From Arthrobacter_M sp030063245 (GTDB lineage: Bacteria; Actinomycetota; Actinomycetes; Actinomycetales; Micrococcaceae): 64,000 bases of DNA. How positions within the stretch are numbered: position 1 is the first letter of the stretch; every line of letters starts with the position of its first letter. The stretch covers positions 1,736,001 to 1,800,000 of the forward strand of contig NZ_CP180316.1 of NCBI RefSeq assembly GCF_051131705.1, given 5' to 3'. Under the pieces are notes generated by a model that worked only from the letters and a program-made list of their open reading frames with translations, did no database searches and was not told the DNA's origin. Both the position numbers and the translations under genes were made by a program. Below, piece after piece: positions 34,433-43,236 of this stretch.

Positions 34433-34804
34433 ATGGATATGAAACTCGAGGTTGTACCCCTGCCAGTCACTGACGTAAATGCCAGTAAGACCTTCTACGT
34501 TGATCGAGTTGGTTTTAACCTACCATGATGTCCAGCCCGGCAACGGAATGAGGATTATACAACTCACGCCGCCTGGATCTGCTTGTTCAATTGTTTTTGG
34601 TACTGGAATGGGTGATTCCAGTAGCAATGCTGGTTCTATAAAGAATCTTCATTTAGTGGTTGATAATATCATCGAAGCCCGGGAGAATCTTATTCAGCGC
34701 GGGGTGGATGTGAGCGACGTAGATGACATGGGCGGTGTTCAATACGCTTACTTTAGTGACCCGGACGGAAATTCCTGGGCACTGCAGCAAATTTCAGTAC
34801 ATTA
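34433..34804 (+). pseudogene. VOC-superfamily (glyoxalase-like) protein, frameshifted
   Basis: From ATG 34433 (behind AAGGAG) the frame reads MDMKLEVVPLPVTDVNASKT FYVDRVGFNL, then stops. One base must be removed near 34525 to continue as TYHDVQPGNGMRIIQLTPPG, SACSIVFGTG and YFSDPDGNSWALQQIS, the second metal-site strand with the Glu/Gln end typical of VOC proteins. Base composition is visibly more AT-rich than the neighbours, which suggests a foreign origin. Confidence 0.78.
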
Positions 34805-35083
34805 ACTTTGACTTGTTGATGCTATATAAAAGTCCACCGTGATTGTTTAATTACTTGCAATAGCCGGAGCCGTGACGGTTGATGAACGCAGCACGCTGCT
34901 CGATTACCGCCCTTGCGGTACTGGCGAGCTGAGGTGGTATTCGCGAACGATTGTCGCTGCAACCGCCGATTTCCGGGCGCTTGGCCTCCAGCACACTCAC
35001 GAATGCAGATTGATATGAACTCTACAGATATGGTCTGTTCGAAAATGAGCTAGACGGCAAGGCCGGTGTCAGCCGGATTTACG
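34805..35083. other. Region with a small frame interrupted by an ISL3 insertion
   Basis: No full gene is seen. A frame from 35014 (YELYRYGLFENELDGKAGVS RIY) ends at the left end of the insertion sequence and continues on its far side; see the next entry. A preceding frame from 34873 (VTVDERSTLLDYRPCGTGEL RWYSRTIVAATA) could be a small gene or its upstream part, but no family is recognised. Confidence 0.4.
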
Positions 35084-36570
35084 GGCTCTTCGCATTTAGG
35101 CATGGTTTGCCGCTTTTTTCCGGTATGGGCGATGGCCGCCGGCTGCGAGTAGGCATCTGAGTCTGTAGTGGTCGAAGTTCCGGAATCCGCGGGCGATCCG
35201 CCGTGTGGTCTCGATAACACCGTTGATCGCTTCGGTCGGTCCGTTGGAGGCCCCGTGTGTCTCGAAGTACGCGAGGATCGCGCTCTTCCATTGCCGTAGG
35301 GTCCTGCCGAGTCTGGCGATCTCCGGGATCGGACAGGACGGGAAAGAAGTGAGTATCCCGGTCACCAGATCCCGGCCTCTGGCCGGGTTGGAGTGGTATA
35401 CATCCCGGAGCTTCTGGTAGCACTGCCAGGCCAGCGTGACTTCATGGCCGGGATCTCCGGCGATGAGTTTGTCCTCCAGCCGTTTGGCCTGTTTGTCGTT
35501 GAGGTGTTCGGCACCGATCTGCAGGGTGCGGCGGATCCCAAAGAGCGGGTCCCCTTTACGTCCGCGGTGTCCCAGGGTGCTTTGTTGGACGCGGCGGCGG
35601 ACATCGTCCAGAGCAGCACCACCAAGCTTTACGACGTGGAATGCGTCAACGACGGTGATTGCTTCGGGTAGCTCATCACGGACGGCGTTGGCGTAACCAC
35701 GGAATGGATCCAGTGTTGCGACCTTGATCCCCTCGGCGAAGTCCTTGCCCTGGGCCTTGATCCAGTCCGCGTAGACCTTCCCCGACCGTCCCGGCATAAG
35801 ATCCAGCAGCCGGGCATTAACACGGCCCTTCTCATCGCGGGTGTGGTCCACGATCCCGGTGACCATGCCCGTGCCGGGGAAGCCGGTATGGGACCAGACA
35901 TGCTCGTCAACGCCGAGGGCGTCCACCCCGGTCAGCCGGACCTTGTCCGCGAGCCGCCGGAGTGCTTCGGCTTCGATTCCGTCCCAGACGGTCCGCCACG
36001 CCACGCCGAGCTGGTGTGCCAGGGCCGAGACGGAGGTATCGAAGCGTTCCAGTGCGTCCACGGCCCAGTGCACGGCCCGGGTCGTGAGTTTCGCCCGACG
36101 ACCGGCCAGGGCGTGTTCCTCGGTGAAGGTGCCTCTGGGGCAGCCGGTGTCCGGACACCGCCATACCCGCTTAACCCAGACCAGGGACACCGGCCGCCCC
36201 AACGACGGTGCGTCGTGCAGGCGGACTTTACGGCGGCCGTGGCCGATCGCCACAACCCCGCAGTCCGGGCAACCGGTGGTGTTCTGATCGGTTTCGACAT
36301 GAAGGAGGAGTCTGCTGGCAGCATTCGCGGCAGAGATGACGTGCACGCCGTCGACGGCGAACATCGTGTCTGCCCGTTCGCACCAGCGCCCATTCGGGCA
36401 GGACATAGAATTAGACAAGTCAGGGTCTCTTTTATGATTGGAAGCTTGGTCGCTACCAATTCAAGGAGACCCTGACCTCGTTCCGCCTCACGCCACGCCG
36501 CGCAGGCCGGAGAACATCCCACAAATCCCAATTCTTAGGCCGCCCTAACCATGCTCAAATGCGAAGAGCC
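35084..36570 (-). mobile_element. Second ISL3-family insertion sequence with 8-bp target duplication
   Basis: 1487 bp. The left end GGCTCTTCGCATTTAGGCAT and the right end (reverse strand) GGCTCTTCGCATTTGAGCAT form the terminal inverted repeat. GATTTACG occurs at 35076-35083 and 36571-36578. The repeat differs from that of the element at 4239, so the two are distinct ISL3 species. Confidence 0.92.
35096..36418 (-). CDS. ISL3-family transposase (second type)
   Basis: A 440-residue transposase. Zinc-binding pairs lie at CPDC (50-53) and CPDTGC (88-93). A helical DNA-binding region (RFDTSVSALAHQLGVAWRTV) precedes the DDE core: LGVDEHVW (Asp), VVDAFHVV (Asp) and SNGPTEAINGVIETTRRIAR (Glu), then GFRNFDHYRLRCLL, the family's C-terminal motif. 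Complete length; probably active. It belongs to the corynebacterial/arthrobacterial branch of ISL3. Confidence 0.93.
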   Translation of the reverse strand: MSNSMSCPNGRWCERADTMFAVDGVHVISAANAASRLLLHVETDQNTTGCPDCGVVAIGHGRRKVRLHDAPSLGRPVSLVWVKRVWRCPDTGCPRGTFTEEHALAGRRAKLTTRAVHWAVDALERFDTSVSALAHQLGVAWRTVWDGIEAEALRRLADKVRLTGVDALGVDEHVWSHTGFPGTGMVTGIVDHTRDEKGRVNARLLDLMPGRSGKVYADWIKAQGKDFAEGIKVATLDPFRGYANAVRDELPEAITVVDAFHVVKLGGAALDDVRRRVQQSTLGHRGRKGDPLFGIRRTLQIGAEHLNDKQAKRLEDKLIAGDPGHEVTLAWQCYQKLRDVYHSNPARGRDLVTGILTSFPSCPIPEIARLGRTLRQWKSAILAYFETHGASNGPTEAINGVIETTRRIARGFRNFDHYRLRCLLAAGGHRPYRKKAANHA

Positions 36571-36638
36571 GATTTACGTCGTCGTTCTTGATCATGGGAC
36601 CACAGTGTTCCTTGGCCCGTCCCTGTGACCGTGGTTGC

Positions 36639-37709
36639 TTAGTTCCGCGGTGATTTCTCCATGCGGATCCCATCCAGGGTGGCGATGAAACCCCCTCCAA
36701 GGATTTCTCCGGGTGTTAGGGCACCCGAGCAGCGGCCTGACGACAGCCGTCGGACGCACTCGATGCCGATTTGGGCGGTCAATCCTCTCGGGTCGGCGGC
36801 GGTGAGGGTGTGAGTCACCGACTTACCTGCCGCATCGAACACCTGAGCCGTAATTTCATGGCTGGAAGCCTTGGTCGGAGTCTTCTTCAGCCGCGTGGAC
36901 GGGCGGGGCACCGGAAATGTGCGCGCCGGCAGTATACGGATCAGGCGTACGAGCAGTCGAACTGCGGCAGGGTGGAAATTCAGGGTGTAGTAAACACTGA
37001 TGTCGGGCAGTTGGGTTGAGGCTTGAAGGACCCACAGCTCCCCGCTCGACATCAGGACGCCCTGACGTCCGCCTCCCCGCAGGACAATCGGTATCACAGA
37101 ATGGCCACCCGCCGCAGTTAGCCGGCCGTTCAGGTAGTGCTGTCCCTTTGCCGACAGCACCCTCAACGCTGACTTCCGGGCACCAGGGGTGGACATACCC
37201 CCTGCCGAAGAATGGACGATTCTAAGTGAACGTGGATTCTGCAGTGCCCTTGTGGACTGGAGGGCTACAGCTTCAGTTGCCGCGGCGCCAAAGCCGGCAC
37301 CGGGAACGAGAGCCACCCCTGAGACGGCAGCTTGGTCGGAAAGTGCGTCGGCTGCTGAAAAGGAGGCAAGTTCATTAGAGGCGTCGGTGTAGTGCACGCC
37401 GCTGCGGATGCACGCAACCATGAGGGGCATGGATGTCAAGGAGTATGGACCTGCTGCGTTGAGCACCACGTTGACTCCGTGCAGCAAGGCGCGCAGGGAT
37501 TCCGGCTCATCGAGCGAAGCGACATCGGCGCCGATACCGAATTCGTCTCCGAGCATCCTGGTTCTAGCCGGGTTTCTCCCGGCCACCCTGACCTCCATGC
37601 CGGCGTTGATGGCGGCTTTAATTACTGCGGCGGCAAGGTGACCGGTTCCGTAGACGAGCAACACGGTAGGAGCCTTTCGGGTGGGGACGAATAAGTTCGG
37701 TGGTGACAC
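36639..37709 (-). CDS. Saccharopine dehydrogenase-like / trans-acting enoyl-reductase-like oxidoreductase
   Basis: A 356-residue protein. The Rossmann motif VYGTGHLAAAVIKAAINAG and VRVAGRNPARTRML lies at the N-terminus, followed by NVVLNAAGPYSLTSMPLMVA CIRSGVHYTDASNE, a hallmark of saccharopine dehydrogenase-like proteins, and GVALVPGAGFGAAATEAVAL. No lysine-pathway genes are nearby, so a reductase of a lipid or signal precursor is more likely. Start GTG 37709 is assumed; a GTG about 14 codons downstream (VLLVYGTG) is possible. Divergent from a TetR gene that is followed by an AfsA-like gene. Confidence 0.8.
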   Translation of the reverse strand: MSPPNLFVPTRKAPTVLLVYGTGHLAAAVIKAAINAGMEVRVAGRNPARTRMLGDEFGIGADVASLDEPESLRALLHGVNVVLNAAGPYSLTSMPLMVACIRSGVHYTDASNELASFSAADALSDQAAVSGVALVPGAGFGAAATEAVALQSTRALQNPRSLRIVHSSAGGMSTPGARKSALRVLSAKGQHYLNGRLTAAGGHSVIPIVLRGGGRQGVLMSSGELWVLQASTQLPDISVYYTLNFHPAAVRLLVRLIRILPARTFPVPRPSTRLKKTPTKASSHEITAQVFDAAGKSVTHTLTAADPRGLTAQIGIECVRRLSSGRCSGALTPGEILGGGFIATLDGIRMEKSPRN

Positions 37710-37749
37710 TTTTGTGCGCCTTCAATAAAGCGATACACTCTGTAACATT
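37710..37749. promoter_or_regulatory. Short divergent promoter region with imperfect palindrome
   Basis: Only 40 bp separate the reductase and TetR starts. On the reverse strand GTTAC-AGAGT-GTATC is a near-palindrome (four of five arm positions pair), placed immediately before the TetR ATG. It is a plausible autoregulatory operator but too imperfect to be sure. Confidence 0.35.
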
Positions 37750-38337
37750 ATGGTGCACTCAAGCGGACGTCCACGCCAAGCGCAATTGGATGCGGCGCTC
37801 CAAACTGCTGCCGAAGCGCTGATCGTCAGTAAGGGATATGGGGCGATGTCCATTGATGCCGTCGCCGCAGCTGCCGGGACGACGCGTCCTGCGTTTTATC
37901 GGCGGTATAGCGGTATTCCGGATTTGGTGCTGTCCCTGATCCTTCAGAAGTTCGGCGTGGACCTGGACTTTAATTCGGGGGAGCTTCGGACGGACCTTGT
38001 CAATGTCCAACGTGACCAGGTGGCTCTCTTCAGCGATCCGCTGGTGAGCAACAGCCTGGCGGGGTTTCTGGAGTCGACTCGGCACAACGAGGATCTGGCC
38101 TCGATGTTTGTGGGTGGCTTCCTTGGTCCGCGGAGGGCCGCCACCGGAGCCATTCTGCATCGGGCAGCAGACAGAGGGGATATTCCCACCGGTTATGAAA
38201 TGGACTGGGTCTGCGACCTATTGACCGGTCCGCTTCTGCTGCGCGCCATCATGCCGGGTCTGCCGTCATTGGACGAGGACCTTGTGCAGCACACAGTAGA
38301 AACCGCCCTCAGGGCGCTTAGGTACCCAACAGCATAG
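37750..38337 (+). CDS. TetR-family regulator adjacent to an AfsA-like gene
   Basis: A 195-residue regulator. The helix-turn-helix region reads MSIDAVAAAAGTTRPAFYRR and is followed by the YSGIPDLV segment common in this family. The C-terminal half (TGPLLLRAIMPGLPS, ETALRAL) resembles the TetR_C_11-like group. The stop TAG directly abuts the AfsA-like start, so both are probably on one transcript. AfsA homologues are often linked to TetR-type butyrolactone receptors; this protein does not show an obvious ArpA/ScbR signature, so the ligand is open. Confidence 0.88.
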   Translation: MVHSSGRPRQAQLDAALQTAAEALIVSKGYGAMSIDAVAAAAGTTRPAFYRRYSGIPDLVLSLILQKFGVDLDFNSGELRTDLVNVQRDQVALFSDPLVSNSLAGFLESTRHNEDLASMFVGGFLGPRRAATGAILHRAADRGDIPTGYEMDWVCDLLTGPLLLRAIMPGLPSLDEDLVQHTVETALRALRYPTA

Positions 38338-39252
38338 GTGGACCCACTCATGGAATGGCCGATTCGGATTGATCGGGAGCTCGTTCATAAGCATTCAGCG
38401 GAGCAGTCCTTGCTCGCATCGGCACGCCGGGAAGCGTCGGGGGACTGGACCTTTCAGTTCTCCGTCCCACAGCAGCTTCGGGCTGCGGGCGGGCTGCTGC
38501 CCAGAACACCGACCACTGTCGGGGCGGAACTGCTTCGCCAGAGCGGCCTTGCCGTCGCCCAGCTGGAGGGCCAGGTTCCAAGTGACTGGTGCTTCCTCCT
38601 CCAACATCTGGAATTCAGGTGGCACGGCGCGGGGGAGCTGGTGATGTCTGAACTATCCGAGGGGACACTTCGGATCAAAATTCTCGAGCCGACCTATCGC
38701 CGGGGAGTTCTCGCGCGCCTGACGGCGATGGCGGAGTGTGCATTTTCCAACGGTGCCCAGGCCTCGGGAGTCGGAGCGCTTTCCTGTATGCCGCCACAGG
38801 CGTACAAGGCCGTTCGCCGGCACGCTCCGGAAGTCGTCAGGACAAGCACGGGACCATTGGGGGCGGTACTACGCTCAGTGACCCGCGACGTGAACACGGT
38901 AACCGGCTCGATCGTGTGGAACTGGAATGACCCGTTTATCTTTGACCATTTCTCCGACCACGTTCCCGGAATGCTGTTCGTGGAGGCGGCCTTGGAGTCT
39001 CATACACTGCTCACCGGTCAGGAGGACCCGGGTTTCAGGATGGATTACCACCGTTTCGGCGAATTCAATGCGCCCGTCTCGCTGACCGCTTGGGTAAGTG
39101 GCGAAGGAACCAGCGTGTTCACCATCAGCCAACTCGGTCATCAGCTGGCAACCGGCTCGTGTTGCGGCGGAGTGGCTAATGGTCATGTCTCGGCTAGTGA
39201 TTCAACACCCGAGGGCGGTTTTGAGCGTCCGGCCTTGCATCCGAGCTGCTGA
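38338..39252 (+). CDS. AfsA-like double hot-dog protein (gamma-butyrolactone synthase family)
   Basis: A 304-residue protein with two AfsA repeats. The first begins VHKHSAEQSLLASARRE and contains TPTTVGAELLRQSGLAVAQL, the second contains PFIFDHFSDHVPGMLFVEAA LES. The DH..DHVPGM.L.EA pattern is the most diagnostic AfsA motif. AfsA-type proteins condense an acyl-ACP with dihydroxyacetone phosphate to start A-factor-like signals in Streptomyces. A matching reductase-like gene lies divergently upstream of the TetR gene, consistent with a small signalling cassette. Start GTG 38338; ATG 38350 is an alternative. Function in this organism is inference. Confidence 0.85.
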   Translation: MDPLMEWPIRIDRELVHKHSAEQSLLASARREASGDWTFQFSVPQQLRAAGGLLPRTPTTVGAELLRQSGLAVAQLEGQVPSDWCFLLQHLEFRWHGAGELVMSELSEGTLRIKILEPTYRRGVLARLTAMAECAFSNGAQASGVGALSCMPPQAYKAVRRHAPEVVRTSTGPLGAVLRSVTRDVNTVTGSIVWNWNDPFIFDHFSDHVPGMLFVEAALESHTLLTGQEDPGFRMDYHRFGEFNAPVSLTAWVSGEGTSVFTISQLGHQLATGSCCGGVANGHVSASDSTPEGGFERPALHPSC

Positions 39253-39456
39253 TAGGACGGTGAGGCACGGATGCGTGCGGAGTGCAGAAAGACGCCCCTT
39301 GCGACCATTGACTGTTGGCCCGTAGGAGCATAGCATTACGTTACATAGTGATATGAAATGCAGGGATGGCCTTCGGGCAAGTGATGGACCGGATTGGCCC
39401 GGACGGTTTGGGACGTACGAATAGGCCTTGCGTTTTCCCAGCGGCAGGAGAGGGCT
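39253..39456. other. Stretch without recognisable gene
   Basis: No supported coding region, RNA gene or clear terminator was seen between the AfsA-like gene and the small frame at 39457. Confidence 0.4.
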
Positions 39457-39840
39457 ATGGAACCGAAGGTGAAAGCACGGATGCAGGCAGGGAAAGCAAA
39501 GACGGCTCGGATCGCTGAAGGACGAAGGCTGTCGGTCATAGATGCCAACGCCTGCTCAACCGAGGCACGGACCCGCGGAAACGATTCCGCATCCAATCTG
39601 CCCTTCGAACCGCGGCATAAGCAATTGACGGCGGACATCCTTAGCCTGCTTGCCGTGCTGAATGCCAGGTTGACAGGCCAGGTGCGTCTTTGCTCAGAGC
39701 AGGCAGGCTGCGAAGACGACAGGCTGGACAACCAGGCTGCCCTGCTCTGGATGCAGACGTCGCTCGACGATATCGCCGCGACGCTGGAAGGCATTTCGCG
39801 GGCAACACAAGAACGGTCGACGACGATGGCACGGAGCTGA
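39457..39840 (+). CDS. Small hypothetical protein
   Basis: A 127-residue frame starting at ATG 39457, 7 bp after AGGAGAG, a good ribosome-binding site. The protein is hydrophilic, with a helical second half (LTADILSLLAVLNARLTGQV, DDIAATLEGISRATQ) and no recognised family. The opposite strand is also open across the region, but that frame includes the tRNA-like scar and has no ribosome-binding site, so I prefer this one. Confidence 0.4.
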   Translation: MEPKVKARMQAGKAKTARIAEGRRLSVIDANACSTEARTRGNDSASNLPFEPRHKQLTADILSLLAVLNARLTGQVRLCSEQAGCEDDRLDNQAALLWMQTSLDDIAATLEGISRATQERSTTMARS

Positions 39841-39909
39841 GCAGGGTCCTCACAAAGGAGGGACTGACAATCCAGGAAGTCAGTCAGCCCAATGCGCGGG
39901 TCAGACTCC

Positions 39910-39928
39910 GGTTCGAGTCCCACCTCGG
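39910..39928 (+). other. tRNA 3'-end-like scar, candidate attachment site (right)
   Basis: Identical to the 19 bases at 8536-8554 and in the same orientation. It is followed by CCACAATG, and no complete tRNA fits upstream because the T stem does not pair. A direct repeat of this kind at both ends of a variable region is what site-specific integration leaves, but it could also be independent remnants. Confidence 0.4.
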
Positions 39929-39998
39929 CCACAATGTAAGCGCAGGTCAGCTCCACATTGGCTTCCTGAGATTCCCAATTCTCGCCAACGCTGCACGG

Positions 39999-41468
39999 TC
40001 ACGCTTTGGACCCCTTGGAGGGCTCCTCCTGCGTTTGGGCCGGGGATGTACGGACGGTGGCCCCGCGGTGCACGGCCGGCATCGCTAAAACGGCGACGAC
40101 GGTAAGCACAGCAGCGATCAGTACGGCCAGGAACACGGCGGCGGAGGCAGCAACGATCGTGTGCGGGTTCGTGTCGCCGTTAGGGGTGCCCGCGTAGATC
40201 GCGTTCGCTACTGCGCCGAAGACGGCGACGCCGAGGGCGCTGCCGATCGATCGGGCAAAGAGATTGGTGCCGGTGACCACTCCGCGTTCATTCCATTCGA
40301 CGCTCGACTGGGCGGCGATGAGAGTCGGAGTCGCAACGAGACCGAGTCCGAGCCCGATGATGAAGCAGCTGCCGGCGACCATCAGGACATTGGGAGCGGA
40401 GGCGGTGAGGGCAAGAACAGCGGTGCCAACGACCGAGACCGAGATGCCGATCAGGCCGGTGGTCCGGAATCCGATCCGAAGATAGAGCCGCCCGGATTGG
40501 GAGGCACTGATCGGCCAGCCCAGGGTCAGGGCTGCGAGCGCCAGACCGGCCAGGATCGGGGAGGTCGACAGTGCCCCTTCGAGGAAGGTGGGAACGTAGG
40601 AGGAGAGGCCGAGCAGAACCGCGCCGACACCGAAGGCGACCAGGGCCGTCGTCGTCAGCAGCCGCCGTGACACAACCCATGGCGGCAGCACAGGCTCGGC
40701 CGCCCGCCGTTCGACGAGGAGGAACACGGCGAACACGACGGAGCCGACCGCGAAGACCGCGATGCTGACGGGGGAGTTCCACGCCCACGCCTGGCCGCCC
40801 TCCAGAGCCCCAAGGATCATCAGGCTGAGGGAGACGGTGAGTAGGCCGGCACCGAGGTAGTCGACACGGTGCCGGGTGCACTCGATGTTCTCGTGGAATG
40901 TCCGGATGATCATCCAGCCGGCCAGCAGGCACAGCGGGACGTTCACCAGGAAGATCCCACGCCAGATCCCTAAGGAAGAGAACACGCCGCCGAGCGTCGG
41001 ACCGACGACCGAGGAGATCGCCCACACGCTGGCTAGGTAGCCCTGGACCTTAGCGCGCTCTGCCAGCGAATAGATATCGCCGGCGATGGTGATGGCCATC
41101 GGCTGGACTGCCCCGGCGCCGAGGCCCTGCAGCACGCGGAACGCGATGAGGGCCGGCATGCTCCAGGCAACTCCGCAGAGGATCGATCCGAGCAGGAAGA
41201 GGCCAATGCCGGTAAGGATGATCGGCTTGCGGCCGACTAGGTCGGAGAGCTTCGCGTAGACGGGCACGGAGACTGCCTGCGCCAACAGATAGGCGGAAAA
41301 GAGCCACGGGAACGACGAAAACCCGCCGACGTCGTGCACGATCGATGGCACGGCTGTTGCGACGATCGTTGAGTCGATGGCAACGAGCCCGGTCGAGAGC
41401 ATCAGGGCGATGAGGATGGGCCCGCGTTCAGAGCGGAAACCGATTCCCTGGGCAGTCGTAGTCGTCAC
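39999..41468 (-). CDS. MFS drug exporter, DHA2 (14-helix) type
   Basis: A 489-residue membrane protein with about 14 hydrophobic segments. The DHA2/EmrB pattern is clear: LSTGLVAIDSTIVATAVPSI (helix 1 with the D-S-T-I-V motif), SDLVGRKPIILTGI (motif A), FRVLQGLGAGAVQPM and VWAISSVVGPTLGGVFSSLG (motif C, antiporter signature). It expels toxic organic compounds in exchange for protons. No regulator lies directly next to it. Start ATG 41468. Confidence 0.92.
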   Translation of the reverse strand: MTTTTAQGIGFRSERGPILIALMLSTGLVAIDSTIVATAVPSIVHDVGGFSSFPWLFSAYLLAQAVSVPVYAKLSDLVGRKPIILTGIGLFLLGSILCGVAWSMPALIAFRVLQGLGAGAVQPMAITIAGDIYSLAERAKVQGYLASVWAISSVVGPTLGGVFSSLGIWRGIFLVNVPLCLLAGWMIIRTFHENIECTRHRVDYLGAGLLTVSLSLMILGALEGGQAWAWNSPVSIAVFAVGSVVFAVFLLVERRAAEPVLPPWVVSRRLLTTTALVAFGVGAVLLGLSSYVPTFLEGALSTSPILAGLALAALTLGWPISASQSGRLYLRIGFRTTGLIGISVSVVGTAVLALTASAPNVLMVAGSCFIIGLGLGLVATPTLIAAQSSVEWNERGVVTGTNLFARSIGSALGVAVFGAVANAIYAGTPNGDTNPHTIVAASAAVFLAVLIAAVLTVVAVLAMPAVHRGATVRTSPAQTQEEPSKGSKA

Positions 41469-42402
41469 ATCATCCCGTTTCGGTCGGCGTACAAATGCGC
41501 TTCATGGGCAGACCCGCGTGTGGTCTCCCATCAGTAAACCCCGGCTGCCCGCGAATTAGTCCCGAACGCTTACCTCACCTCGCCCCGCCGCCCCGAGAAT
41601 AGGAGTATAGGAGTTCAGCCGAGGCGGGGAGGTCCTTGGGGACTGCCACGGTTTGGATGCTCCTATTGGTACCATCCGTCACCCGAGTTTAGCTATTCAA
41701 GGCTTCTCGACGGTGCGCTACCGGCGCGCCAACCGTCGCGCATGCTTGGATTACGGAGTGGAGCCGATGAAGATATTGGGCCCGACACACGGTGCCGCGA
41801 GGGCAGACGGCTTGACGGACCTGGGTATCGGGGATGGCTCGGCATCCTCATTGTCGGACTCGTCTACGGCAGTCAGATAATAAGTCCCATGGTCCAGCCA
41901 CAACGGATCGGAATCACGGTGGGCCGGACAGGCGACGAAGTGAAGCACGTTCGATGTCAGGTCCGGGGGTCGTGGTTCTCTTCTCCGGGCAAGCCGTGTC
42001 GAGAGGGGTATCGTCGGTCCTGGATGTCGTGATGATCGGGGCACTGCTGGCGCTGGCAGTTCTCATTGTTACTCCGGCGCGCCAGTTCCAACAAACCAGC
42101 GCCATCCTCAACGCAACGGCAACTGTCGTGGATCCGTGTGACTTAGCCGGCTGACCTTTGGCCGGCGACCAGAGGATGAAGAGTTCGCCGTCAAAGAATC
42201 ATGGAGACGTTCCGCCGTTCGCTCGGCTATCGCCGCGGCCAGCCTGATGGCAGTGGCCATCGGCCTCATCGCGGGCACAACGCCGATGACAGTGCTGGGA
42301 CTTGTGGGCGTAACCCCTCATTTCGGTTTCGGGACCTGGCTGGCACAGTACGCTTGCTTACCATAAGGTCGGAAGCCGACGCCGTCGAGATGGGACTTGA
42401 TA
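41469..42402. other. Region of fragments without an intact gene
   Basis: Several short frames occur but none forms a full protein. One (near 42030-42150) is hydrophobic, VVMIGALLALAVLIVTPARQ; another (near 42160-42366) reads AVRSAIAAASLMAVAIGLIA and ends VTPHFGFGTWLAQY. These look like pieces of membrane-protein genes that have been lost. Families not recognised. Confidence 0.45.
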
Positions 42403-43233
42403 ATGGCCTCTAACGAAGTTCAACCACCGACGGACCCGGGGGTGCAGGGGGAACTACGCCACGACCGCTTCGTTGGCGGGCAGGACCTGACCCGGTGGAA
42501 GAGCCCGCCCGGCCGCTTCCTGGCGAACCTCGCCCAGCGCGTGGCTGCCCGGCTTGGCCCGAACGCTGCCCTGATCCTCACGTTGGCCATCGGGGCGCTG
42601 ATAGCGATCATCATGACCGCCGTATTCGCCCAGGTCTACGACTCCGTGACAGAAGCCGACGGCGTCGCAGGTCTCGACCATCCGCTCCTGGCTGCAGCCA
42701 AAAGCATCCGCTCGCCGGGCTTCGACATCGTCATGACCGCTTACACCAACGTCGGCGGAACCATCGGAATGCCCATCCTGGGCATGATCGCCACCGTCAC
42801 CCTCGCCTTGAGGAGACGGTCCTGGACGCCCGTCATCCTGATCCTTACCGCTGCCGCCGGGTCCCTGCTGATGACCATCGCAGGCAAGCCGCTGTTCGGG
42901 CGGGCACGCCCTTCCTTGAGCGACGCAATCCCGCCCTATGAGCACTCAGCGGCTTTCCCCAGCGGACATGCCCTGAACTCGTTCGTCATCGCCGGCATCG
43001 TCGCGTACCTGATCGTCCTGCGCCAACGAACGCGCCGTGGCCGCGTCCTGACGGTTGCTGTCGCCGCGCTCTTTGCCCTCACAATGGGACTGAGCAGGGT
43101 CTACCTCGGCCACCACTGGTTCACCGATGTTCTCTCCGCCTGGGCATTGGGCGCCGCGTGGCTTGCCTTGGTCATTACAGCCCACCGCCTCTACCTGACC
43201 ATCAGGAAACGCAGAACACCCGACCCTGGTTAA
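42403..43233 (+). CDS. PAP2-superfamily membrane phosphatase
   Basis: A 276-residue membrane protein starting at ATG 42403. All three PAP2 motifs are complete: KPLFGRARP (KX6RP), FPSGHALNS (PSGH) and SRVYLGHHWFTDVL (SRX5HX3D). Hydrophobic helices lie on both sides (ILTLAIGALIAIIMTAVFAQ and others). The active site faces the outside, where it removes phosphate from lipid pyrophosphates such as undecaprenyl diphosphate or phosphatidate. Stand-alone gene. Confidence 0.93.
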   Translation: MASNEVQPPTDPGVQGELRHDRFVGGQDLTRWKSPPGRFLANLAQRVAARLGPNAALILTLAIGALIAIIMTAVFAQVYDSVTEADGVAGLDHPLLAAAKSIRSPGFDIVMTAYTNVGGTIGMPILGMIATVTLALRRRSWTPVILILTAAAGSLLMTIAGKPLFGRARPSLSDAIPPYEHSAAFPSGHALNSFVIAGIVAYLIVLRQRTRRGRVLTVAVAALFALTMGLSRVYLGHHWFTDVLSAWALGAAWLALVITAHRLYLTIRKRRTPDPG

Positions 43234-43236
43234 GGC

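Larger units (their letters stand above)
35014..36628 (+). pseudogene. Small hypothetical gene split by the ISL3 element
   Basis: Removing the insertion sequence and one copy of GATTTACG joins ...KAGVSRIYVVVLDHGTTVF LGPSL and a stop TGA at 36626-36628. The seamless frame across the target site suggests this was coding before insertion. I do not recognise the protein; only its last ~39 codons are visible before a stop upstream at 35011. Confidence 0.4.

Noticed and set aside
37750..38337. The TetR gene as a certain butyrolactone receptor of the ArpA/ScbR type
   Set aside because: Its C-terminal half does not show the features I associate with that subfamily. Only the position beside an AfsA-like gene supports a receptor role.
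39336..39956. A 206-codon minus-strand frame over the small hypothetical gene
   Set aside because: It reads through the tRNA-like scar (VAEVGLEPE is a typical false translation of such a sequence), has no ribosome-binding site and no family match.
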